Source of the DNA: Pyrocephalus nanus
Taxonomy: Eukaryota; Chordata; Aves; Passeriformes; Tyrannidae
DNA: 64,000 nt
Assembly: GCA_038380795.1 (NCBI GenBank)
Contig: CM076277.1
Span: 4,617,501 to 4,681,500 of the forward strand
Direction of reading: 5' to 3'
Shown here: piece by piece, positions 1-10,930 of the stretch
Numbering within the stretch: the stretch's first letter is position 1
Layout of the letters: the number at the start of each line of letters is the position of its first letter
The notes under the pieces: generated by a model
Told to the model about the DNA's origin: nothing
Seen by the model: the letters and a program-made list of their open reading frames with translations, nothing else
Database searches by the model: none
Made by a program: the position numbers and the translations under genes

Positions 1-3000
1 TCATCTCTATCAGTGCCTGATAGTTAAAACTGCATCAGAACAAGCCAGGAAAAATTTTCCCGATCTAGGAAGAATTTCCATTTGCCAAAGAATTTGTAAT
101 GGTACCTGCCATCAGCACAACCTTGCAAAGGAGAGGAAACCTGTTCATCACCAACCCTCCATCCAAGGGAAAGCCAACAGACAACATGGAGATGAAGATG
201 TAGTTTCATGCTAGAGTATGGTTGGGGGGAACTTGGATTAATAGTTCAGCTTTAATCAATGCATCCTGCAACCATCTGGCACAAACTATGTTGTTCCTGT
301 CAATACTGGGTTTAGGTTTCTTCTAAGCTCTTTAGGCAGGGATTTCATTATGAAATGGCAACAGTTTAAGTCGATTGATACAGGGCACATTGATATAACC
401 AGGAGTCAAAACCTAGAGGGAAAATGGTCAAAAGCCACATATGAAATCCGACTCTCTGGCACCATGAAGGAAGGCTACTTGCTACTGAGGGTCATTTTAC
501 CTAAAAACTGCCATGGTATTAGTTTACTTGAGACCATTCTGTTGGAATGAAATTTTGAAAAAAAAAAAAAAAAAAAAAAAAAAGAAGAAAGCCAGATTTA
601 TTTATTTTTTTGTTTCCCTAGCGGTGGGATGTTAGTGCTTAAAGGTACTAACAACACAGTTAACAGTTACAACAGCTAATTATACACTCTGTGAGCCTGA
701 AAACTGTGGATGTTTCCTCTGTGTTGTCTTCTGAGATACAGCCCAAGCATAAACAGGCAGTCCAAAAGAAGGTTTTGTCTTGCCAATACTGAAATACAAT
801 TTAACAACCCCTTTAAAAGACAGAGGCATCTGTGCATAAATAACAGTACATGTTAAGACTCCCCTTGGGGACAGTAACCTCCTTTAATAAAACTGCTGTA
901 ATGACAAAGCCCTATATATCAACAGTCTTTAGCACAAAAACATATGATCTAATCTGCTTCCCCTGCTTGAGAACTAATACAGAGTGACAGATCAGTGGAA
1001 GGTAAAAATCCAGCATACTCTTCTGTATAATCTTAAATAGGCCAGCTTTAAATATTTTAAACAGCATTAAACCAGCCAACCAAAACTTATTTTCTTCAAC
1101 CTGCCTCTGATACAAACATGAAATTGTGAAAAAAAGTAAAAACTGCTCTTTCTGTGGCAGATTAGTTATGTGTTAATCAGCAACAGGAACCTCACCACAT
1201 CACCTTTTGGGCTGGAAAGCCTTCTCAGCTTTCATTAGTGGATGTACCATGGGAAGTAGCGGTTTGAAGTGTCAATATTTAATTCAGAAAATGTTCTGTT
1301 ACCCATCTAAACCCACTGATAGTAAACAAAAATTTGGCAGTTAAAAGTGAAACTTCTAAGCTACTTAAAAAAAAAAACCCATCAGACTACTGTGAAAATA
1401 TGAAAGTTTAATCATTTTGATGCACTAAAGCTGCTCACTGAACAAAGCTACGCAAAACCTACGTTAAAATTCCACTTGAAATCTGTGTGCTATCCATAAC
1501 TTTGCTTAGTGTATCTTCACAGTTCAGGAATAAAGCTGATATTTTGACTAATATTAACCAACTATATGTAATTGAGAAAATATACCAATTATTTATGAAA
1601 TAATACTGGAGTCCTTATTAGTGGTGTTTTGTTGTCAGAGGAAATAATTTACATGTTTTAGGGAGCTCCAACTGTTGAGGAATTTGCATTAAGTACCAGG
1701 TGACTTGTGTATTCTGAAGCACAACTTATGAAGTGGTATCAACACACAGATAAGCTAACTGAACCCCAGAATGTTAATTAACTGTCCCCTAAAGCCTTCT
1801 CTTATTATCCTCTTTGAACCTCATTAGACACAGTTTTCACATCACTTCCTTTTTTCCTCATGTTTAACAAAGCTTCAAAGTCCCAATTGCCACATAGGAT
1901 AACCAAGAAAAATTATCTTCCAAGCCACTTTTATAGTTTACAGAGGAAGACCTAGGAACACACAAATCACCTCTCACTCAGATTTCTCTACTGTGGCTGA
2001 AATACCTTCTAAATAACCTGATCTTTCTTCAACTACAAAATCATGAAATGAGATTTTTTTAAAACCACAGCAATATGGCAGACAAACCTAATTAAACTGG
2101 AGTTGCTGAGTCCATCACACAGGGGACATCAGCATCATACTAACCTGGATTTAAAGGGCTCTAATAGCGATAAAGGAAGTCTTTATTTCCAATTAATTCT
2201 TCCTCCTTGGCAGTATATTCCTCTTCTTTATATTATGCTTGTCAATACAACTCTTTTGATTAGACAGTTCACCAAGTGTAAATGTTTTAGTAGTTCTTGG
2301 TGTTCTCATTTGTCTTCTCCCAATTGTATCCATTACAATTTACACTCATTCTTTAATCTACAGATTCTGCATCCTTATTCATCAGCTCCTTGTCAGTCTT
2401 TTCCTTTTTCCAATACAATGCTGAGGTTTGGTTTCCCAAGTAAAACTCATAATTAACAGTAATGGGGATGTAAAGAGTTGCACTCCTTCCCTGAAAGGAC
2501 AACATTCTCTTTCTGTTAAACTCCACCTGCTACTGGTAACCTGTTAAATCTATCTTTAAATAAATAAAGGAAAGCCTGTTAAAGGCACTTGAGATCATGT
2601 TGTTGTCTCTTTCACCTCAAAAGTAGCTACAAAAGAACAGTGGAAGCTACAACACCCATCACTTAGAGAATACCCTTATAAACAGATGAAATCTTAGTTA
2701 TTCACAGCTTTCTCTGCTACCCTTTCACAGCTTCCAACTTTTCCTTAGCTTTTACTTGTAATTCATATCTTGTCTTCATCTTCCATAAATGCACTAACCA
2801 CAATCGCCACAAATGGCAATTCTGATTAACTTGGACAGCTCACCAGACAACAGACAAGAATAAAAATTAATCCAAACAAATACTGGGTCTCCCAAAGCCA
2901 TTAGTGGCAAACAAGGAATATCACATCTCAGCTTCATCAAATGGATTTTCCTTGGTGAGATCCTAATTTGTGTGGACACGTGCCCATTATCCTTGAAATT

Positions 3001-4278
3001 GGAAAGCATCCGATTATCGGAGAAGAGAAATAAAACTGCCCAATGGGCTTAGCCAACTGCACCAGAAATACACCTAAAACAGAAGGTGATAAATATTTTA
3101 GGACCACCTTCTGAGCCTGGGAGATAATGTGCTTGGGTTCTTTGATACGTTATTGGAGTTGTTTCATTTGTGATCTAAATAACGATTAAAAAAAGAGTGA
3201 CAACAACAAAAACCTCTTCTGACCCTACTAATTGAAATTGCATTGATATTTGGTGAGGCTTTCTCACCACCCTGGAGAAGAGTGTGACACCTATGACACC
3301 ACAGATATGCAGTAATATTCGTGCAAGGAAGCATCTGTAAAAATACTGCCATGTTGCTGGGATCAACTCAGCAAGACAAGTAAGTGTATGAGTAATACAA
3401 GGTGATTAATTTTATGTTCTCTTTCCCCTGTGAGCTCCATTTTCCAGTTTTGCCTACCCATACCAGAAATCTGATGCAGAAAAATTTGGGGTCAAAACCC
3501 CCCCACACACATACATGAGTTCTCATTTTTCAGAGGATCCGGGCTTTGCACACACTTAAAGGTATAACTAATAAAAAACTCATTAACGTAAACTGGTTTG
3601 TGTCAATCACTTCTCGTAACTACAGACAACATTTGGTAAATACAAGCTTGTTCAGGTAACAAACCCCAAATTCTGTCAGTTAATTCATTATTCCAAATCA
3701 CTAGGCAGAGCATGTGTTTAATCTTCATCTCCTTTCTTCAACAATTAATAAGAGTGTTGAATAACACAGTAGAACCTTTTCATTCTTTGACACTTTGGTC
3801 AATAATTAATACATGTCTAAATGGACAACAAGAAGAACAGTATGACTGTGTTAGGTAGCATTTAAGAAAATTAAGATTGTATATGTAATGAAAGTCTGCA
3901 ATTACACAAAAAGGCCTGGGTCATTACATGATACAATAATCAGTTATGAATTTAAACCTCTTGCCTTGGCATGCAGCTTCCCAGACTACACTTGCCATTG
4001 CCAGCAGCAGAGTTTATGTGTTTAGATGAAGATAGATAGGCAGGAACCTTGTATTTCCAAAAAACCATGAAGTTTAGCATTTTCAGACTAGCTTTTGCTG
4101 TCCTTGAATTGCATCCAGACAAAAAGTATGTTCTGCATAAAGGCAAGTTAAAACTTCTGCTTCCTATCATTTTTCACACTGGAAAAAAAAATTAATTAAT
4201 TCTCATTTTGACCACGAGACTCCAGCTCCAAGGAAAAGCAGTGCCACACTTGTTAGCTGAAATTTTCTGGGCTCTTAC
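1..4278 (-). other. SULF2: SULF2 intron downstream of the first coding exon (partial)
   Basis: The stretch begins at the donor at 4278 and runs off the left edge. No further SULF2 exon is recognisable here; the next would resume with the family sequence following DVELG. Short open frames are scattered and have no protein-like composition that I recognise. The DNA is AT-rich and unique-looking apart from a 26-base A run near 558. No regulatory element is supported. Confidence 0.8.
558..583. repeat. Poly(A) tract, 26 bases
   Basis: An uninterrupted run of 26 A residues followed by GAAGAAAG. I see no flanking target-site duplication and no recognisable transcript body upstream, so it is best called a simple mononucleotide repeat rather than the tail of a retrocopy. 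Confidence 0.9.
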
Positions 4279-4453
4279 CAAGTTCTACATCCTGATCATC
4301 AGTAAGAACAAGGATGATGTTTGGGCGGATGTTTCTACGGTCTCTTTGAAATCTTCCCTTCAGACGCTGATTTAACAGGAAAGCTGAACTTCCATCCAAC
4401 AGTGATAAAACAGTCATCATGAATAATCCAAGGGCAACACTATGCTGGGCCAT
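4279..4453 (-). CDS. SULF2: SULF2 first coding exon (extracellular sulfatase 2, N-terminus)
   Basis: This exon encodes the first 58 codons plus one base of extracellular sulfatase 2, a secreted or cell-surface enzyme that removes 6-O-sulfates from heparan sulfate and so tunes growth-factor signalling. The ATG is at 4453-4451. Residues 1-24 form a signal peptide (hydrophobic core, GSSA before the likely cleavage site). Residues 34-50 read [17 protein letters not shown], followed by TDDQDVEL, the start of the sulfatase domain; the Asp residues are metal-binding in this family. GSSAF and [12 protein letters not shown] fit remembered SULF2 rather than SULF1, which has RFRGRIQQERKN. The exon ends in GAACTTG followed by GTAAGAGC, a strong donor at 4278-4277, splitting the Gly codon after its first base. 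The full family protein is about 870 residues, so the catalytic CxPSR region lies in exons outside the window. The identification rests on recalled sequences; no search was run. Confidence 0.94.
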
Positions 4454-4476
4454 GTTGTGCTGAGTTAATGTTCTCT
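4454..4476 (-). other. SULF2: Probable 5' untranslated part of the SULF2 coding exon and its acceptor
   Basis: Upstream of the ATG the minus strand reads CCTACCTTGTTCAG, a pyrimidine-rich stretch ending in AG at 4478-4477, with a branch-like CATTAAC just before it. This would start the exon at 4476 and leave 23 untranslated bases. The ATG context is ACAACATGG, with G at +4. A second AG at 4502-4501 is preceded by an A-rich run and looks weaker. The exact acceptor is inferred from the motif. Confidence 0.5.
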
Positions 4477-4649
4477 CTGAACAAGGTAGGTTAATGGCTT
4501 CTATTTCTTTTTTGTTTGCAGGTCTCCTATAAGGGAGAGGGAAACAAGTATTTATCTACACTTTGACCCCTCTGCTCCCTCCAAAGGAACAGCAAGGCTC
4601 TCTCCAAAGAAGTAAAAAGCAGTATATTTGAAATAATCTGACTCCTAAA

Positions 4650-4706
4650 GAAAAACAAAACAAAAACAAACAAACAAACCCACAAACAACAACAAAGCAA
4701 ACAAAT
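4650..4706. repeat. (AAAC)n-rich simple repeat
   Basis: Repeated AAAC and AAC units with a few interruptions, about 57 bases, in the sense of the plus strand. It is an ordinary degenerate microsatellite. Confidence 0.8.
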
Positions 4707-5168
4707 GTTTTCTACTGCCAGCTAGAAGCAGAAACTTGAAAAAAATCAGTTCATAAACTGTTACCAGTGCAGGTAACGAAGTTGCACTCTAAGGTCAGAT
4801 CTGGCAGCAAGTTTTCACAGGGTACCAAATTCTCTTGCTTTGATATATATAAAGAGCAACCTTCTTCCTTAAAGGATGGTTTCAAATGACATTTTTGTTT
4901 ACTCCATCAAAAATACAGATGTTGAAGAGAAAAAAACCTATCAATATTTTTAAACAGGACTGTGGTAAAATTTACTGAATTAACACCACACTGGCAAAAT
5001 CAGAGAACCCTCAGATGCAAGACTCGTTATACACTGATTTATCTCACACATTTCATTAGAGAGCAGAGCTGCCCAGATCTTGGAACTGTGGTGTGATGCT
5101 GTTTGAAGTCTACTACAGCTTTGATGTTACTGCAATATCCCTTCAGCGTTTCTGTTGGTTTCCAAGAT

Positions 5169-5181
5169 TATATATATATAT
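5169..5181. repeat. (TA)n microsatellite
   Basis: A short alternating TA run of 13 bases within AT-rich DNA. Confidence 0.7.
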
Positions 5182-8100
5182 TTCTTTTAATACCATTATT
5201 ATTAATGAACACATCTGAAGGCCCGTTACTGTTTGGGAATGAATGCACCAAAGTGATTTGCATTGCCTATGACTTCTCTTCATGATAAATACAATGCCCC
5301 AAAATTGACTTGATTGCAAAACAGAGCACATTTAACTGGTACTGTTCCTATTAACAAGTCAATAAAAAATTCTTAGCAATTCCTGCAAGGAGATTACAAG
5401 AAATTAATAAGCAAGCTGAAGAATTTTTGAAATCACAGTTTTGCTTAGTGATCTCCTGGTATAAAGGGATTTTCTCTTGCTTTCAGAAGTCAAAATAACA
5501 GTATGAAAATGTACTGAAAATATCAAGTACTAATTATTTCATCACATCCAGAAGTCAAGGATTCAGTTTTTGATGAATTCCTCACTTGCTCCTTGGCTTT
5601 TCCTGGACTGGTGCCAATGATCTCTTGTAAGAGAAGTGAAAAATCAATTAAAAATGACACAAGAAAGATAATTTGCTTTTTGTAAAGACCAGAAATGCCT
5701 GAGTACAAAGAATCTAGCACAATGTGTTTTACCCAAAGAAAAATGTTGGCTCTTCTGTCCCTAGAGCCACTTGGGAAAACAGTTTTTACTCCAGCAGATT
5801 ATTTCATAGCCACGTTATTATTACTTCATCTCCATGAGCGACTGCTCTTTGAGATAAACTTTGATTAAGAAAGTTCTCATGCAACAGCAAAACCACTGGT
5901 CTGAAGAAGTTTCTATGCTTATATAAGAAATGCATATTCATTTTTATATAAGTCAACAGATATGTAGTTACAGTATGATGGAATATTTATTAAGGCTGCT
6001 TTCCAAAACTGTACACTAGTGGGTTTTTGAGGAAATGAAAAATCCTCCTTCCTTACTAGGCTGTCCAGTGAGTTTCCACAGGCAGATGAAATTAAGCTTT
6101 TTTCATAGAAACTAAAAATTGATTTGGAATATCCCAGCCCTTGTTCCAATGGGTAGGGAAGGAACTTTTACAAGTTTACAGCCACAGCTTTAGTATTTCT
6201 GCTGCTGCCCAGAGATCTGCCAGGCTATTGCAGAAGAAACACTGACAAGTCCAATCAATTTTCACTCCTTGCACACAGAATTCCATCTGCAGCAGCACAA
6301 CCAGGAAGAGTCATGTCAATGTGTTGCTACTGTCCAGAGTAGTCAAAAGCAGCTTGAGAGAGAAACCTGGATCTGGTTCAAAAGGGGAGGATAGAAAGCA
6401 AGCTTGTTTAGCAGGCACATATTCCTGGACACCAGCTTTTTGGGGGAGGAGGTAGAGAAATGGCTTCTGCTCTTCAGAAATTACTACAGACACACTTTTG
6501 TTAAAAAAAAAAAAAACTGACAATTTGGATGTTATCATTACACACATTTTTCTGCAGGTCTGAGAGTTAATGTGGGGGTTTATCTGTCTATACTAGCCAA
6601 TACTTCTCAAAATAACAGCATTTGCTGGTTTTTCTTGCAGCACTTGGAAAGCTGCCCGTTTTTGTTATACCTGCTCACAACCACCTTCACTGCAGTGTTG
6701 TGAATTTAACCTTCTTGCATTTTTCTCACTTCTTTTAACCAAACACACGAAGTAACCTCATGACCTCATTGTCTCTCCCCCCTCAGCCTATCCTCTCTTC
6801 ACAGTTTATTGCCCCTCACTCACTCCACTGTAACTAAAAATAGAAGCTGTCCCATCTCAGAGAGCTGCTTAGCTATCTATAAACTACTTAACACATTTGG
6901 GGATGAACGCAAACTGCTATTCCACAGCTATTTGATCCACACTCGTATATTTCTGGTTAATTAGATATCTCTGAAAGGTTACTGCAGATGGAAGAGAGAA
7001 TTTCATGTCAAGTACAAGAGGCATCTTCCCCCAGACCTGTTATCTTTTTCTTGCCCACTTTCCCCCGACTCCAACCCTGGTGAATATTTTTCAGCAATTC
7101 TGATGTGTTATGTTCCTATTATTATCAGGGTAAGTACTGCTGGGAACCAATTCAAAGTATGTAATTATGTCCAAAACTCATACCAATAACTAGGTAAGAA
7201 AATTAAAGCAATTTTAGAAAATAACCTGTTTCTTCAAGTATGTTTTCATAAAAGACAGACATGCCACAACTAAGAGCATATATGCAGTACAATCTAAAAG
7301 CCAGCTTTTAGATAGCTCTCAGAATAGCAACACAAGAGTCTCTCTCATGGATTGCCAGTGGTCAAATACAGATTGATTTTTTTAACCCCTGGTCTTTGGT
7401 GAACTTCAGGGAAGAAATATAACAAAGTTTCTTAGCAGTTCTTTTCCCATTTCTGTCACCAAGTTTAATCTGCAACTCGCAGATAAAGCCAGAAGAGCTC
7501 CACAGCAGTGCCCCAATCTGCCTTCACTTTTAATATAGCACCTCTCCAACGATGCATTTTGATCTGAGTGGTACAGATGGTCCACTGCTCTCTGTGCCTC
7601 TGCAGGCCATCCTCCAATATTCAAGATGCTTAATCTGTAGTGCCTCTCATGAGAATTAGCTATGCCTCTTATTTTCTCCCAAGATTACACATGTGAACTT
7701 GATGAGTCTGGTCACTCCTGGTTTATATTTAGGGAAGTGCTATCAGAAATTTATGAAACGTTCTTTAGCTGTGGCATCTAGCTGAGCTTTATTAAGCCTA
7801 TGGAACCTCCTAGCAGGCTGCTTTAGAGAAAGTCTGGTCCTCTTATCAATTCTGTGTGGCAACACAGAGAGTTACACTAAGTCACACTATAAATGTTGAA
7901 GAGATAAAGTCAGACTTCAGTACATTTACTCTATTTATAAAAGAACTTAGCTGAGGGCTGTTCCCAAGTAGCATTTACACCAAGGAAAGACTTATTTATA
8001 ACGCTGCCCTCAGTAATTACTGTCAGTTCTGCAGCAGCACAGGCAGAATGCACAGGGATGACTGATGTCAGTTCTACCCCAGATGGTATTTTTAACATGC

Positions 8101-10425
8101 TATTGATTAGTATTGCTTGGCACAGATGTAACAGGCACTGTGTGCAAAATCAGCAACTGACAGTGGCTTGCACAGATTGGTGCTCCCAACTTCACTAATG
8201 CAAGTCCCAGCACAACCGTCCCATGCACAAGCCCAGTGCAAGTGCACTGCAATCAGGTAACTAACTCAGTTATTACAACATAACCCACAGTAGCACCTGA
8301 CTCTTCCTATAAACAACAAAGGTACAAACACGTAACTAATTAATTCTGTAACTTAATCCTGCTCTGAGTCTACTTCTAGAAAGCTGCTTCTAGGTATGTT
8401 TACATTAACTGGTTTGTTGTTGTTAGGTTTTTTTTAAAATAAGCATGCTGCAAACCATTACATACACAATTGGTATGACAAGTTCAACTGGCCCAGCAGC
8501 CACCTCAGAGCAGGGCAGGTGCCTGTGAGCCACACACTGGAGTGCAGAGCAGGGGCCAAGTGGCCACGAGAAGCAGCACAGACCCGCTCTCAGTGAGGCT
8601 GCAGCCAATGCCAGGTGTATTATTCAAGCAGACCTAGGTGTGTCATTTGTCCAAGGTTTAAATTCACTGGAATACGTGGTGCTGGAGCCATTCCCTAGCA
8701 ACCAACCCAATTAAAACCACTCTGCCAGTTAAATGGATTCAGCTGTGCTGCTGTTCTTTTAACTCCTCAGTCACTCCTGTGCATCCAGCTTTGGTTATGA
8801 TGCTCCTTCCTTTTGCACTGAAGTTGTCAGCCATCGTTTCAAACCATCACATTGTGTTTGTAAGAGATAAAACACATTTTTATATGTGGATTGGGGAGAA
8901 TCTTGTTTGCAATCAAACAAGGTTCTCAGGGGAAGGCTGGTATCAACACTACCGCTGAAATCTAACAACGTGACGTGCTTGTTTATAGTTTTCTACTTTC
9001 TGAATTTTTTTTCCCCAGGTAGTCAAAAATTTAAGAGAAAGTACAAAAATCAAATTCCCAGTTCTAAATACGACTCTTGAAAATTACAGTTGTGCCGATT
9101 TACCTACACAAACTATGAATGAGGCATTTTTATTGACAAGTATCTACAATTTTTTTACAAGTCAGGAACAGAGCTTCCAGACTTACTGGTGCACTGAATT
9201 ACTATTCAGACACATTCTTCTGTCTCGCTTATGCTGAAACTAAATATTTATCACGGAGAAGCTTACTCACATTACAAAATCTCATTCCTATTTTGTAACT
9301 TTATTTTAAATAAAACAGAATTATAAATTAGTTATAATTTTCCATAGGACTTGATATTTTAGAAAGTGTTTTAAGCAGCTTAATATACTTTCCATGAATC
9401 CATACTATTCTTTCTGTTCACTGGTTGCATGTTACTATTAGCGCTTCCCAGTGACACACAGAGAATTAATTAGTCCTTTGACAGGTTAAATTGCTATTTG
9501 GATCCCCCAAATCTGCAATAATGAACACGCTGTTCTGCACCACATGCAATAACCAGTAACAACTTCAAAGAAACAAAAAATTATTTTGCTATTTTACTTA
9601 TTATCTTCACGTAATTATATGTAATAGAGATACTGCCCTTGACTTTAAAGATAATTATATTAACTTGTACTAAGTACAGTAATAACCGCAGACTTTCACT
9701 TCTGAAGACACCACAAGGGAACGAGCGCAAGCGTTAAGACAGAAGAAGTCGGTAAAAACAGCTACCATCACACAAATACATTCTACCGAGTGAACAAATT
9801 AGTTTTTTCATAGGAAAAAAAGAAAGTCTCACTGCGTTCACAGAGATGCAAACACACGCAGGCGTTCAGCCACGGAGCCGTCCGGTGATGTTGCCAAAGG
9901 CGAGGCTGAGCGCCCCGGCATCACTGGGTCTCTGGGGACTGCTCTCCGCACAGCCCGGCCCAGCACGGCTCCCTCTGCCCGCATGGCCGGACCCGCCTCC
10001 TGGTCCGGGTCCCCTTGTCCCCGTCCCCCCGGTTCTCAGCCAGCGGCGGCACCGAGCCGGGCCGAGGCCGGCAGGGCCGCAGCGGGGCGGGGAGGCTCCA
10101 GGGCAGCTCCCGGCATCGCCTCCAGCCCCCGCCCGCCCCGCGGTCCCTCCAGAGCTCCCTCCGCCCGTGTGCCCGGCGCTCCCCGCCAGGGCAGCCCGGC
10201 CGAGCCGCCGCCCCGCCGTGCCCAGCCCGTGAGGCGGGCGGGGGCTCCAGCCCTGCCCTGCAGCGCTCGCCACTCACCGCGGAGCCGGCGCTCAGCCCTG
10301 CCGGGCCCCGGCCCCCGCCCGCCCGCCGAGCCCCGCCAAGCGCATCCTGCGGCCGCGCTGCCGGGCAGCGCCCGCTGCCCGAACACAAGCGTTCTGAGGA
10401 AGCGCTCGGGCGGGTGCGGCCCCCG

Positions 10426-10470
10426 CTCCTTCTTCCTCCTCCTCCTCCTCTCCCTTCTTCTCCTTTTCCC
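10426..10470. repeat. 45-base pure polypyrimidine tract with CCT repeats
   Basis: Every base from 10426 to 10470 is C or T, with a (CCT)n core. In minus-strand sense it is a GGA/GAA purine tract beginning about 18 bases inside the putative first intron. Such tracts can form triplex or G-rich structures near promoters. Confidence 0.85.
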
Positions 10471-10483
10471 GTTTAAAAAGTTC

Positions 10484-10493
10484 ATTTACCTCG
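10484..10493 (-). other. SULF2: Candidate splice donor of an untranslated first exon
   Basis: On the minus strand the sequence reads CTCGAG then GTAAATGA, a good donor with GAG before GT and A at positions +3 and +4. The exon would end at 10490. Joining to 4476 would make a leader that continues to the SULF2 ATG. On the minus strand between 10560 and 10490 there is no ATG, so no upstream AUG is added by this part of the leader. Exon use is inferred. Confidence 0.5.
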
Positions 10494-10510
10494 AGGATCC
10501 TCCTCCCGGG

Positions 10511-10521
10511 ATTGACGCAAT
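10511..10521. promoter_or_regulatory. ATF/C-EBP-like palindromic site
   Basis: ATTGACGCAAT resembles a composite ATF-C/EBP element (TGACGCAA) and is nearly its own reverse complement. It lies about 20 bases upstream, in gene sense, of the candidate donor, within CpG island 1. Binding is inferred only from the motif. Confidence 0.35.
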
Positions 10522-10930
10522 GCCCGGCGGCGCTCAGGGAGGAAACCTGTTCCACCAGCCCCCGGCTCGTTCAAAGTCCGGCGGCAGCACCGCGGCAAAG
10601 GCGCATTCCCGCAGCCGGGGGGGCCCAGAGCCAGCCCCCTCCCAGGGGAAGGGGCCGACGCGGAACTCCCGCAGGAGGCACAGAGCCTTTACCAGCGAAG
10701 GGGACAGTGCGCGGACGGGTGTGGATGGGGAATTAATTGCCCCTCGTGTTCTCAGCTCTCCGTGTCTCCCATCGTTTGCCGAGTGCTGCCCCCTCACAGC
10801 GCTGCTGCGCTGAGGAGGGACAGGACAGACCCCGGCGGGGCTGAGGGGCTGCCTCTGCCCGGAGCCCTGCACAGAGACCCCGTGAGGGACAACCCGACGA
10901 CTTCCTCAGGTGCCGGGAACACAGCCCCCG

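Larger units (their letters stand above)
4477..9845 (-). other. Probable SULF2 5' intron, no gene seen
   Basis: This AT-rich stretch lies between the SULF2 coding exon and the first CpG island. If the donor at 10490 is real, it is the first intron of the shorter transcript, about 6.0 kb long. Contents seen: an (AAAC)-rich repeat near 4650-4706 and a short (TA)n run at 5169-5181. No open frame looks like a protein and no transposon is recognised. Confidence 0.6.
9846..10930 (-). promoter_or_regulatory. SULF2: CpG island 1, candidate proximal SULF2 promoter
   Basis: Base composition changes abruptly from AT-rich to strongly GC-rich with dense CpG, and returns to AT-rich DNA after about 10.93 kb. 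A GC box (GGGGCGGGG) is at 10084-10092, an ATF/C-EBP-like site at 10511-10521 and a G7 run at 10617-10623. Vertebrate CpG islands usually mark promoters. This one lies about 5.5 kb upstream of the SULF2 coding exon and contains a minus-strand splice donor, so it is probably an untranslated first exon and promoter of SULF2. The long open frames in all six frames here are a by-product of scarce stop codons in GC-rich DNA. A divergent plus-strand transcript is possible but unsupported. The transcription start was not located. Confidence 0.8.

Noticed and set aside
558..583. Poly(A) as the tail of a processed retrocopy
   Set aside because: No recognisable gene body upstream, no polyadenylation-type context and no target-site duplication.
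10490..10555. Apparent upstream open frame in the proximal leader
   Set aside because: Its start codon is GTG (plus-strand CAC at 10553-10555), and no ATG exists on the minus strand in this part, so it is not a convincing upstream ORF.
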